Source: Erythrophleum ivorense
Taxonomy: Eukaryota > Streptophyta > Magnoliopsida > Fabales > Fabaceae
DNA length: 64,000 nt
Assembly: GCA_026724425.1 (NCBI GenBank)
Contig: JAIUCV010000003.1
Span: 55,507,088-55,571,087, forward strand
Reading direction: 5' to 3'
Part shown: positions 35,778 through 47,551 of the stretch, in pieces
How the letters are laid out: each line of letters opens with the position of its first letter
How positions within the stretch are numbered: the first letter of the stretch is position 1
Translations under genes and position numbers: made by a program
The notes under the pieces: model-generated
The model's database searches: none
Told to the model about the DNA's origin: nothing
The model's input: the letters and a program-made list of their open reading frames with translations, nothing else

Positions 35778-37377
35778 ATGGCTGAAGTAACCCGAGAGCA
35801 AAGCAACATATGAGATGTAGAAGATCGATTGCAAACCGAATTGAACCAAAAGTTCGCATATGTGGAATCGTAGATGGCTGGAATGCAAGAGATGATGAGG
35901 GGAATCTCGTTATAGTTGGTTGATCTTGTTGGTTCGAATCAAAATCAGAATCCTGAGGAGAGTAGAACGATGTCAGGTGACTCACAAACCACCATAGGGG
36001 ATTACTAGCTGCCTACTTGCTTCACTAATGTGGATTTTCCTAAGTTTACTTACAATGATGTCTCTGGCTGGATTTCCAAGTGTGAATGGTTTTTTCTTCT
36101 GGATGGGACACCAAAAAACAATAAGGTAAAAATTGCTAGCCTTGCTTTCGATGAAGCTGCCTATAAGTGATACCAGCATTTTGAAAAGGGTAGAACAGGG
36201 TGTATCAACTGGGCTACTTTTGTTGAAGCTATTAAAATCAGGTTTGGACGATTCATGATGATTCGATAGAAGAATTGATGCAACTTAGATAGACAGGGTC
36301 CTTGGCTGAATTTCAAGCTAAATTTGATGATCTAGTTTGCCAGGTCGAATTAAGTGAAAACCAAAAATTCAGCTGCTTTGTTGGTGCTCTTAAGCCTAAA
36401 TTGGTAGTTGGGGTTAAGTTACTCTATCCTTGAACATTACTGGATGCTTCTCAACTAGCCAAGTTAGTTGAGATGAATGTACAGTTGTTGTAGAAAGGTA
36501 TCGTTTCTGGATTGGGAATGAATAAAGTCTAGACTGATAGGGAGAGCAATGGCATGGATAAAGGGAAAAATTAGAATGTGGATACTAAACCCCAGGGGGG
36601 GAGGGGGGAGGGAGGGAGGGTAATTCCTGTGCAGGTTGACAACAAACAAAAGGGAAATTTGGGAAAACCATATGTGCAATTCAAATAGAAATGAACACCT
36701 ACTGAGATAGAGGACTTGAGAACTAAAAATCTTTGCTACTTCTGTCATGAGAAGTATATGCCTAATCATGATTGTCCTCAATGAAGAAAAATGTAGTGTA
36801 TCCCATGGAAGTGGTTGAAGATGAAGGTCATGGTGAGGAATTGGTAGTGCTGAAAGTGATGATTGAAGGTATGGAATTGGGGAATCAAGACAATTTGGTA
36901 CTTTCCCTCAATGTTATAGTGGGACATGCTTTATATCCTATTATGAGAGTTATGGGCAGATGTGGGAAACTCTTGCTGCATATTTTAATAGACACTGGGA
37001 GCTCTCATAATTTCTTGGATGTATCACTAAGTTCAGAGGGTATATGTTGGGTTCACCCCATTAACACTGTGACTATAATAGTGGCGGATGGAAACAACTT
37101 GGAAGGTACACAAGCTTGTAAAGGCTTTAAGTGGCATGCTTAGGGGTTGGAACTAGAAGTTGATGTTATTCTAATTTCCTTGGTAGATGGTGACATGCTG
37201 CTAGGAATGCAATGGATGAGAAACTTGGGAATTATCAACTTAGATGCCAAGAACCTATTGATGGAATTCTCATGGAAAGGAAAAAAGGTGCAAATTTCAG
37301 CAGCTTTTGATGCTAAAAATAGGATGATTGATGAGAATAAATTATTGCAAATCATAACACATCAACCCGTCCCCTAA
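35778..37377 (+). pseudogene. Ty3 element 1 gag and protease, broken
   Basis: From the ATG at 35778 a gag-like reading runs with several stops and frame changes to about 36660 (FPKFTYNDVSGWISKCEWFF, then VEAIKIRFG, then QAKFDDLVCQVELSE). A zinc knuckle (CYFCHEKYMPNHDC) lies at about 36736-36778. A poly-G stretch interrupts the region at 36592-36621. The aspartic protease follows, with the intact active-site motif DTGSSHNF from 36991, and its second half (DMLLGMQWMRNLG) in the frame ending at 37377. The product would be the capsid polyprotein and its protease, if the frame were whole. Confidence 0.75.
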
Positions 37378-37559
37378 ATGATGCAGCTAATTCCCTATCA
37401 ACCTAACAAGGGAAGCTACAGTATTCATGCTATGAATATTGATGAAGTTCCCCCTAACATTAATAAGGTATTGAGACAGTTTGAACATGTATTTGCTGAA
37501 CCGAAAGAATTGCCACCTAGTAGGGGTCAATATGATCATTGAATTGTATTACAAGAAGG

Positions 37560-38800
37560 AACTAATCCAATTAGTATTAGACCCTATTGTTATCCTATCC
37601 TTCAAAAAGATATTGTAGAAAAACTAGTACAAGAGATGCTTGAATTTGGTGTAATTCAGCACAACACCTCACCTGTGGTATTAGTCAAGAAAAAGGATGA
37701 GAGTTGGAGGATGTGTGTGGATTATCGCACCCTTAACAAGGCTATTGTGAAGAACAGGTTCCCTATTCCTCTAATTGAGGACTTACTTGATGAGTTGGGA
37801 AAGGCTAAAGTTTTCACCAAGCTGGATTTAATATCAGGTTACCACCAGATTCGAATGAATGAAAGGGACAACTACAAAATTGCACTCCAAATGCATTTGG
37901 AGCACTATGAATATTTGGTGATACCCTTTGGCCTCATCAATGCTCTATCTACTTTTCAAGCTATAATAAATGCCATTTTTGAAAAATTGCTTAGAAAGAT
38001 TATTTTGGTCTTCTTTGATGATATACTTGTGTATAGTGGTGATTTGCAAACTCGTGTTACACTTGAAGGAAGTCTTGGAGATTCTTAGAGCTCATCAATT
38101 TTTTGTAAAAAAAAGTAAATGTGTTTTTGCTACTAGTAGAATAGAATACTTGGGGCATGTTATTTCCTCGGATGGAGTAGTTGCTAATCCTCAAAAGATA
38201 CAAGTTGTTGCTGACTGGCCAAAGCCCAAGATCATCAAAGAGTAGTGAGGATTTTTTAGGCTCTTTGGGTATTACAGAAGATTTATCCGAGGATATGGTA
38301 TCATAGCGAAGCCACTCACAGAACTCCTCAAGAAAGACAACTTCCTATGGACAACAGATGTTGATATTGCTTTTATTAAACTAAAAGAGGCACTGACTAC
38401 AACACCGGTCTTAGTACTTTCTGTCTTGGAGCAACCATTTGTGGTGGAAATGGATGCCTCCAATATTGAGATTGGAGCAATGCTTATGTAGAATAACCAT
38501 CCTATTGCTTTTGTGAGTAAGGTGTTATCTCCAAAGAATCGATTCTTATCTGTCTATGATAGGGAGTTGTTTGCCATCGTCTATGCAGTAGAGAAATGGC
38601 ATCAATAACTCTGCATACAACCCTTCACTATCCTCACAAATCAAAGGAGTCTAAAATACTTGCTAGAATAACGTTTATCTACTCCCTCTCAATATAATTG
38701 AATCACTAAACTTATGGGATTGCAATATGAGATTGCATATAAGAGTGGGAGGGAGAACCAAGTTGCAAACGCCCTTTGTCGAGCAACACATGAAGAGTTA
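37560..38800 (+). pseudogene. Ty3 element 1 reverse transcriptase and RNase H, broken
   Basis: The reverse transcriptase is best kept at 37636-38088: W-R-M-CVDYR-x-LN, then FTKLDLISGYHQIR, then the catalytic FFDDIL at 38011-38028. The frame slips near 38060 and continues as ILRAHQFFVKKSKC...YLGHVIS. RNase H-like sequence (VVEMDASN, then YDRELFAIVYAVEKWHQ) follows to about 38800, with stops. Confidence 0.8.
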
Positions 38801-38984
38801 TTATAGATGAGTCTTTCTTCAGTATCAACTGAACTTTGGGATGCTATAAAATCCCAATGGCAAACAGATGCTACCTTAAACTATATCATTGGAGATTTGG
38901 AGCATGATCCTAGTTCTCATCCCAAATACTTAGAGAAATGGGGCACTTACCAGAAAAAATAAATTGGTGTTGGTTCTTATCAGA

Positions 38985-40215
38985 CTTCATTGAAGCAAGT
39001 TATATTATCTTGGTTGCATTCATCTTCGCAGGGTGGGCACTCAGGAATAAAAGCTATACCAAAAAGAGTGACATCTCTTTCTTATTGGAAGGGAATGCAC
39101 AATGACGTTAGAGCTTTCTTAGAAAATTGTGAGACTCACCTTCGATGTAAGTATGAAACAATTGGCTCACTGAGTACTTTGTAGCCTCTACCTATTCCGA
39201 AAGGAGTTTGGCAAAGTCTAGCAATGGACTTTATTGAAAAATTGCCAAAATCAGTTGGTAAAGATACTATATTGGCAGTAGTTGATTGGCTCAGTAAATA
39301 TGCTCTCTTTATAGCTCTATCCCATCCTTTTACTGCCACTGATTTAGCAGATACCATTTACAAGTTACATGGAGCACCTAATAATATTGTGAATGACTGA
39401 GACCCTTTATTTACTAGCAAATTTTGGCAAGAATCCCTAGCCAAATTATGGGTCTCTCAGAATTTATCTACAGCTTATCACCCTCAAAGTGATGGCCAAA
39501 GTAAAGTATTCAACAGGTGCTTGAACATTACCTTTGAAGTTTTACTTGGAATGCTACAAAAGATTGAGTTCATTGGCTTTCACTGGCTGAATGGTGGTAT
39601 AACACCACCTTTCACACTTCGACAAGTTACACTCCTTATGAAATCATGTATGGGCAACCATCTCCACCGCAATTGCCTTACCTACCTCATGAATCATCTA
39701 TGGAAGCTATTGACTGTAGCCTTTCAGCAAGGGAAGCCATGATATCTAAAGCTTAAACAAAATTTAATGATTGCAGCTAACTGAATGAAGCAACAATCAA
39801 ATAAGCACTGAACGGAAAGGGAATTTAAAGTATGTGACTTGGTATTTTTGAAGCTCCAGCCTTATAGGCCATTGACTATGGAAGGGAGAGCTTTTGACAA
39901 ACTCTCTCCCGGGTATTTTGGACCCTATCAGGTGACAGCTAGAGTCAGAAATGTGGCTTACACTCTGCAGCTATCTTCTAATTCCAACATACATCCCACC
40001 TTTCATGTATCTCTACTAAGGATTGTCCTAATCCACAAATACCATCATGTCAGTTGCCTAAAGATTGGGATCCTAATATCACTAAACGAGAACCTAAGCT
40101 TATTCTGGATAGGTGTATTGTCCAGAGGCGCCATCGAGCAGTTACCCAGGTATTAATCAAGTGGAAGGGGGAATTACATGAAGAGGCAACCTGGGAGAAT
40201 TGGTATGATCTGTGG
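38985..40215 (+). pseudogene. Ty3 element 1 integrase with chromodomain-like end, broken
   Basis: The His-Cys zinc-binding region (HSSSQGGHSG to C-x-x-C position, now CETHLRC) at 38990-39160 is followed by the integrase core: AMDFIEKLPKS, then a DWLSKYALF block, then AYHPQSDGQ at about 39475. The C terminus has GPYQV-x-ARV-x-N-x-AY-x-LQL, IHPTFHVSLL and then, at about 40100-40215, an IKWKG-x-x-x-EEATWEN segment typical of chromodomains that target chromoviruses to heterochromatin. Multiple stops. Confidence 0.8.
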
Positions 40216-40283
40216 TAGAAGTTTTCTGCATTTGCTCAATCCTAACACCCTTGGGGTCAAGGGTGATGCTATTGGGGGGTAGT

Positions 40284-40560
40284 TGTTATGGTCAGTCTCT
40301 TTAAGGAGGGATAATTTAGTCTTTACCTATGTGCAGGGTTGTATTTGTATTTTTCTTCCAACTATCTTCCGTTAGTGTTTGTGGGTTGTTGGCCGAGACG
40401 TTTATAGCTTGTAGTGGAGTCGGGTCAGGCATGCAAATTGTGATCATCCTTTTCCTATATCATTTTCTGTCTCTCTGCTTCTCTCCCTCTTTCACCTCTC
40501 TCTCCTTCTCTATTTTCTCTTTCTCGTCGAATTCTTCTTTGTGGATTTGTAGTTCTATCA
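40284..40560 (+). repeat. 3' LTR of Ty3 element 1
   Basis: Starts TGTTATGG, ends TCTATCA. Followed by the duplication TGTAG. Same length as the 5' LTR, with about 12% divergence estimated by eye. Confidence 0.9.
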
Positions 40561-40565
40561 TGTAG

Positions 40566-41884
40566 AATCAATAGCCCTGATACCAATTTGACATAGGATC
40601 AACATCAATATGGTGAAAGACAATAGGGAACCAAAGAGGATTACAATTCTTAAAATATTCTCCAAAATATTATAAACATCAGTTAATCATAAAAGGCAAA
40701 CAAAATAATAACCTGCCAGTCCCATTTACAGGTGTATGGGTTCCAAAATTGTAACACAAATAAAATTCTATCTTAACTAAAACTCCTAGCAAAGATATAA
40801 TTATCCAGCATATAGATAACTACTAACCCAACAATCCAAAACAAAACAAAATTTTAATTCCTAAATCAAAACCCTAATAAAATCAAAATTGAAATAAATA
40901 ATTAAAATCTAGCATCTGTATCACTTGGAATACAAGTTAACATACGAAAACAGTAAGATAAACAAATGACGCTTCTAGTTCTAATATACAAACAATTAGC
41001 TCTAATTAGTTGTAAATCATCCTTCTATAGTGTATTAACTGTGATTAGATAGCTGTAGAAGCATCAAACAAATACTACTACCTATGTACTAACCTCTCAC
41101 ACACAGTATAAATAGAGCTGGTATGTAAGTGTGTAATCAACTTAATTTCCTTGGGTCCTCTCAATTTCTTTCCTTTTCTCTTTGTTTTTACAAACCATCA
41201 TCAAGACTGTACCCTCATTATATGGTAGTGATAGTAAACAAGATGCATGTAACAATGCCAGTAATTTAGAAAAACTATGTGTAATAAAATAAATAGGTAA
41301 AATTAGGTTGCACATGAGCAAGTAAAAAATCACATCAGAAAGATGCATTAGCACGTGTCAGATATCACTATCTCATAGAAACATGTCAAAATATAATACA
41401 TAGAAGTGTATAACACTTTAATCATCCAAGATAGAGAGAAAAGGAGGGGGGAGGGGAATGAACAAAAGAAAGGGAGGGAAACTCATGAATTTCATTTACT
41501 AACTCTGGGAACCATTTCACGAATCATAGTTGTTTGTTGTAAAAGTAAATTATTTATCCCAAAGGTTTCTCCAGTAAAATGATTGTACCATAGAATTCCT
41601 ATCAACTGCTCTTCCTTATTCCATGAAAAGGCAGAGGACCCTATAGGCTATTGCAGCAAACATAATTGTCTTGATTGTCCTTATACTTTTTCATCCAACA
41701 CTTCATGCAATCAGCCAGATAACTAGATTACAGAATCATGAATGCAAGATGCAACTAACTACAATGCTACTTGGAATTCAAAGTAAAATATAAGTCAAAA
41801 GTTATCATCACATGATTAAAAACTGCTATCCGAGATTATAAGATCTGGCAAATTCAACTTTTAATGCAATGAGAAGTCACTCAC
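40566..41884. other. Intron-like spacer in the SUMO-protease locus
   Basis: No exon is recognised. Just right of the Ty3 duplication, 'tagccctgataccaatttga' is the reverse complement of an LTR/primer-binding junction, so another minus-strand LTR remnant is likely. A G/A-rich tract lies at about 41430-41480. A similar minus-strand junction ('gctctgacatcaaattgaaa') lies at about 34508-34530. Confidence 0.4.
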
Positions 41885-42180
41885 GAAGTCCGAGAACTTT
41901 ATTATCTGAAAAGGGCTAAGGCTGATGGGAGCTTTCATCAGAAAAAGTTCCACATAATAAAATAGAAAGAGGTCACAATCATATAAATTTTCCTGCTGAG
42001 GCAGCTGAATTAAGATAAAATGAAAGCAGAAGTTAATACAAATTAGCATTTATATTCGACAAATTCATATGAAGAGAGAAAAGGGGTACCTCTAATGAGA
42101 AAAATTGCAAATGTAGAAGTTTTAAACAAGCTTCATCCACCATGAATTTGTGTCTCTCTTTCCATTCTTCACATAAGTAA

Positions 42181-44581
42181 CTGTCATGACATAAGGAAAG
42201 CACTACCAGATTCAGTATGTAATTTAACACAGTAAAGGAGATCTACCAAAACAAGTTTTTACTTGTTTAACTTGAGTTTCCTCTTTCTAAGCCTTCATCT
42301 CCTCAAGAAACCTCTTGAATGCAGAGATACCAAGATAGGAGTTCAAAATAGACACAGGCATCAAGGAACTGCGAGAATGCTCATCTTTTTCCCCACAATG
42401 AATTGAAGAAAAAACCTGAGGCACTGGTGGAATTGCCTGTGGTCATATGCTTCAATTCTTAAGTTTCTTATCCCACAAACAATTCATGAGTATGGACAGA
42501 TAAACTAATTAGATAATTCTATAGCTGGTTGAGTTGTCACATATTATGTGTGTGAGCTGAATGCTAGATAAACTTTTTTATCAAATTAAAATCAGTTAAT
42601 ATCTGATTGGTTTATAATTTTATGGACAACACGAAAATATTTAGTTGTTTTGAATAAAGAGTTCAATCATAACACATGAAGGGGTCAAGAAAAATCATTG
42701 GTCGCATATTATATGATAAGTATATAATTAAAAAATAGAAGGTTAAGTCCATATGTACAAACCTAAACTAGATGTCATACATATGGATCTTCACAATGTG
42801 CTTATATGGTTATATTACCAATTTAATACTAAAGGCAATTTTATGAACTGAAAATTTCAGCTATTCATGTTTAAATATATAGTATAGATAAACAGAAAAA
42901 ATTTAGAGTGCCACATAAAATGTTATTTATCTTCACATATGTCCATTAGGTTGCATGTAAATAAAATAAGAGTAAAACTTGTTGAGGTAATTGGAGAGGA
43001 AAAGCAAAAGTAGAGTATATACTCTATTACATAACTTTGACAGTGTATATGAAATAACACATTCCTATAGCAATTTCAATGGTCTGAACTGTGAATTCAA
43101 GTGTTAGCCTCTGCATGGATCTATTGAAGATCAAGAAATCTACACTTTTTCAACTTCATATATCAATATCAACTGAGAAACTCAAATATAAATACCCTTT
43201 ACCAAATTCTTCAATACAATTGTAACCGTAGTCAACATATTATTGTTTTCTCAAAGAAAATCAATGTGCTTTATAAATTTTAAAATCCAGACATTAGAAT
43301 AAAACATTGTGAAGGGCCAAGTTCTTTTTTTATATATTATTATTATTTTCATTAATTTCCTTAAATCTTGTTCAAACTATTCACTGTAGTGGCTATAAAA
43401 ATTCCTGTAAGGCTATAAACTGAACAACCTACCAAAGTCTAATAAGAATATCTAAATCCATGGTTCTCTATCAGATAAAGCATCAATATTACAAACTTTA
43501 TGCAGTTTTACCACCTATAATGGGATTTTAGTTAGCAGCAGTTGGTTGACTTGCAAGGTAGTTGGTAGTTGTTTGATATTGATATGGACTCTGGTTGGAG
43601 AGAAATTAGAATATTTATCAGGACAGTGTCCATTTATCATTTTTGTAGATGCAAGTTTAAAGCTTAACTAGTGATTCTTATTATCAGTTAACTTATTAAC
43701 ACATTCTCTGTCTATAGTTTGGCTCCTTTTGGCATCTTTTGATGAATTTGTTTTTACATCACTGTAATCCCTCAAAAAGATAGTTGTCACCAATTGACAT
43801 CAGAATATAAAGCAGCACCTATTCTACATATCAGTCTAGTTTCCACAGAAGCCAGCATCCATCAGAGTTTTAATATCAGGCTCCTTTCCCACACCCTATT
43901 GTATGTCTGTTTAAATTTAGAGGCCTATGTTGTAAAACAGAGAAGGTGAAGAATGATAAGGCCAGCAGAAATAGAGAGGGAAGTAAGAAATATCTGAGGA
44001 AGGTTGACAGGCTTCAGTATTTTAACCTTGGCCAACAACTCTGTTTTGTTAGTAGATGGGTGGAATGATACAGAATAAACCAGCAATATTACAGGGGAAG
44101 TGTTTTGTTACAATCACTTCCAAAATCTCTCAATTCCTTGATTCTAGCTTTCCTTGATTCTAGCTTTCCTTGATTTCTAGCCTCAACAGCTCCCTTTGTT
44201 ACAAGAATTTCACTTTTGATAGTCAATCCCTGATTCTCTCTCCTTAATTACCTCCCTAATAAACTCACTGAATCATAGGAAATACAATTATGGACATTAA
44301 TTTTTATTATTCAACAGCCTGTTCCATGTTTATATCCATATTACTCTGACTTCTAACCAAGAAAGAAAAAATTGCAGAAACTTTCTTATGCAACTTCAGG
44401 AAGCAGCACAAAACTGGGTCATCAACGCAATGTGTCAATCTCTTCGTTTTGTTTGTAACAAACTAAGGGGAAAAGGGTAATGAAACTTTATTGATAGATA
44501 ACATAATAAGGACCTCCAAATCATAATAATCTAGCAGAACAGAAGGTGATCCTTCATAAATCAGATTTATCAGCAATCTAC
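42181..44581 (-). other. Large intron of the SUMO-protease locus
   Basis: About 2.4 kb between the exon with the catalytic Asp and the next exon. It is AT-rich without coding sequence. A 16-17-base unit 'tccttgattctagctt' is repeated three times at about 44138-44182. Confidence 0.5.
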
Positions 44582-45561
44582 CTTGGAAAACATTCTCGAG
44601 TCCTGTATGACCTCCTTTTAGGGAATCCATGTGCAAGATGCAAGGTACCTTGGAAGATTCTTCAATTTCTTCATCTACAAGACGGTCAAGTAAAATGGAG
44701 AATGTCTGAATCTACTGTAGACCAACTCAAAAAGAGAGATCTTGCCTTCAAAACATGTCACTTGATGAGGATGACAAATCACAATTAAACTCCAGTGAAG
44801 ACTCTCACCAATATGCGGTAATATTCTTATTAGAATGCAGCATAATTTATAAAGCAAGATAAATACAGTTATTGTCTCACCTGTAGTTTACGGGAATGAA
44901 GATATAATCTTTTTCAAGAAGGCTGACTTTCCTGGTCCATTTGTGTATGCGTTGAAAAGCTGCTCTACCATCCCAAGCACTTGATGAATCTTTGTCTAAA
45001 CCAGCAAGCTTCCGAAAGAAGAAGCTATTGAAAAAGTGAAACCTGTTCTGTTCATTAGCTGGGATTTTATTTTTCAAATGCCTATAAATATGCCAGATAT
45101 AACAAAAGTCAGCACATGTACAGTCTTAAAAAGGGGATGTATGTCTAATCCTCTAAGGAGTTATTTTGTTATTTAATTTAAAGTATAAAGAATAAGTGAT
45201 TAAGGATAGAGACTACCAAGAATGTGTAACCTTTTTAAGCTCAAAATTACCGAAGGTTGAAGAGGAGTAATAGTAGATGAGATTATAAAAATAAAGCCCT
45301 TGTGTGTATGCATGCGTTTGTGAATGAATGACAGAGAGAGAGAGAGAGATTATTAACAATACTTGCTCTATACTAAAAATTCAATTATAGCAGCATCACC
45401 GGAGTCCATAAAAAATTTATGATTTCTGCCATCATGCTTACTTGATAAAAAAATCAATGATAGTATCATTAACGAATGTCTCGGACTGTAGAAGCTCAAC
45501 ATCTCTCTTACTAATGGAAAGAGCATCAGGATCCCCCTTGGGATAAATAACCTCATCAAAA

Positions 45562-47270
45562 CTGCAACATATAATATCACATGAACAAGCTTTTTCTTTA
45601 TCAATGACCTAAGATATAACAATGATGAAAACAGATCAGCTAAATGAATGCATAGCAGTCAAAAGATTTTAACTTTCAGAACCAAGCCTCATAAGAGTAA
45701 CTAAGGCCAACCTATAAGTCATCCTAAAGAACCAACCAGCCGCAAAGCTTATGATTCCTATGTGCAGGGTGAATGGCTTTCATTAATATCTCCAAAAATC
45801 CTCCTGTAGTAAACTCCCCTTGGACTTGTAATGTAGAGAAAGTACAAGCTTAGCTTGCCTTGTGCAGGAATTTAAGTTAGGAGGATTGGGAGAGGGCTGA
45901 GCAGTGGTTTGCTTCAATCAGATTTGGGATCTAAGTCAAGCCATCCAATGATCTAAACCATATTCAGCCTGAAGAAGCCAAACCCGCCACTGACCAATCA
46001 TTTGAGTAAACTGATCTTTGGCCAGGTAAAATTAAAACGGCCAGGCAAGTTGCATGATTTGGGTTTTCATGAAAGTGTCAAAGTGAAGATTGAGAAAGAT
46101 TTCACCTGCTAATGCACTTCGAATACCCAGAAATACAAGAATCGAGATCCAAAACCTCAATTAATTAAACAATTAAAAAAAAGAAAATAATAAATCTACA
46201 AAACTTACAACATCTAAACTTTTAATGTGTGTTTTCCTTGAGTGGGTATATAAGTCATGCTCAACTCCAGAAGAGAGCAATGACAGGATGAGATTTTGAT
46301 GAATTAATAGAATATACTTTGTACCATATCAAGAACCAACTACCTAAAAGCTTAAGCTGTAAGTACAGGCCTACTAATTTTTTTATTTATATTCCTAAAA
46401 GTTACAGTGAAAATGGGGGGAGAGAGAGAGAGAGAGAAACAGGACTCTTTAATTAGAGTATGTGAGCTATCCCTCTTCTCAATGTATTATTTATATAAAG
46501 AATAATGAGGTTTAGATTGACAAGCCTAGGTTTAATTCTTCTGAGAAGCACTCTAAAAGTAAAATCCTAAAATACACAGGGCTAATGTGGAGGAATGTAC
46601 CCTTAAAATCATTTTGGAAGAAGATTTAATTGGGACAAAGACTGAGAATACCCCAGCTGTAATAACCCAAAAAATACAAAAACGAAAAACAAAAACCAAA
46701 ATAAAAAAGTGTAAAGTGTCCCATTAAGATTGGTTGGGGAGGAGATTTACTTGGACAAAAGTTCAAAGACACCCTGGCTGTAATAAACTAAAAAGGAAGA
46801 AAAAAAAAAGAATAATTGGCTATGTATAGCATGCAATAACATTTACTACAAACAACTAATAAAATCCCTAGAAAATAATATTTACATATCAATAACACTT
46901 ACCTGAAGTAGTAGCACATAAATTCTACACGGCAATCTTGCTACAATATAGTTAATATGAAGATACTCAAAGAGACCTTAGTAAAAATATTCGCCAATTG
47001 GTTTTACAGTTGATACAGCCTGTACTCATGTAAACCAACTAGAATTTCTCTCTGATTAAATGTAATCCCTCTCTATATATGCCTAGTCCTCTCATGGCAA
47101 ATTGGAGAAGAGGTTATATGTAAGGTTATTTGATTGTCAAAATTAAATATAAAAAAGAAAGACAACAATAAATTTACAATACTTACAAAATATAAAACCT
47201 TTGATACATATTCTTCTCAACTGGATATAAAGGTTATGCTCAACCTGTGAAAAGGGCAATGATACATGGA
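45562..47270. other. Repeat-rich noncoding DNA left of Ty3 element 2
   Basis: Contains minus-strand copies of a repeat family at about 46140-46400 and 47130-47260 (see the repeat at 56831-57840), an AG microsatellite at about 46420-46438, and an imperfect tandem duplication of ~100 bp at about 46610-46810 ('agctgtaataacccaaaaaa' versus 'ggctgtaataaactaaaaag'). An AG run also lies at 45329-45348 inside the preceding intron. No exon of the SUMO protease was found here. Confidence 0.5.
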
Positions 47271-47551
47271 AGAGAAGTAACCTATACTTTTGTTACCTGA
47301 CTTCAACTCCTTGTTATGCATTTCTGTTAGTAACTATTTTTTGTTACAATTGGGTTATAGTTTCTATTAAGGTTCTGATATTGTTTTTGCTTGTTAGTAA
47401 CCACTGTTACTGTTAGCTACATCTTTAAGATATAAATAGGAGTTGGTTAACTAATACTCGTGTGAATTTTTGACTCAAATAACAATTCTTTTTAGTATTG
47501 AGTACCAGTTTCGCATGCTTCTATACCAATTGGTATCAGAACTTTCAATCC

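Larger units (their letters stand above)
35477..40560 (+). mobile_element. Ty3 retrotransposon, chromovirus type, full length
   Basis: A 5,084-bp element with two 277-bp LTRs and 5-bp duplications TGTAG (35472-35476 and 40561-40565). The sequence after the 5' LTR (tctagTATCAGAGC) resembles a Met-tRNA primer site. A G-rich tract (attggggggtag) precedes the 3' LTR. The internal order gag, protease, reverse transcriptase, RNase H, integrase, then a chromodomain-like C terminus, together with the short LTRs, suggests a Reina-like chromovirus. The LTRs differ at about 30 of 277 positions by eye, so the insertion is old. Stops and frameshifts throughout make it inactive. It lies opposite in strand to the SUMO-protease locus. 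Confidence 0.9.
33243..45561 (-). pseudogene. ULP2: ULP2/SPF-type SUMO protease (C48), probable pseudogene
   Basis: Minus-strand exons match plant ULP2-like SUMO proteases (SENP6/7 type, nuclear, cutting SUMO conjugates). Exons seen: 45561-45442 (EVIYPKGDPDA... to NDTIIDFFI), about 45079-44883 (RFHFFNSFFFRKL...KDYIFIPVNY), 44801-44746 (LHWSLIVICHP, catalytic His), 44674-44582 (PCILHMDS, catalytic Asp), 42180-42090 (YLCEEWKERHK), 42004-41885 (LPQQEN-x-x-DC, catalytic Cys), about 35470-35149 (LKRVHHQKLIYDIFED to ELPMEV), and a C-terminal region 33651-33243. Lesions: joining 44582 to 42180 puts the frame one base off; the residue after the catalytic Cys is Asp, where the family has Gly; the stretch between SDF and LKR is missing, with a Ty3 element there; in-frame TGA (33613-33615) and TAA (33366-33368) occur near the C terminus. 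One intron uses a GC donor. The family and catalytic residues are firm; the pseudogene call is likely, not proven. Confidence 0.8.

Noticed and set aside
40566..40620. Minus-strand 'NW' codons next to the Ty3 duplication as the missing WFPP exon piece
   Set aside because: The spacing to LKR is wrong, an in-frame stop intervenes, and the sequence is better read as an LTR/primer-site phrase.
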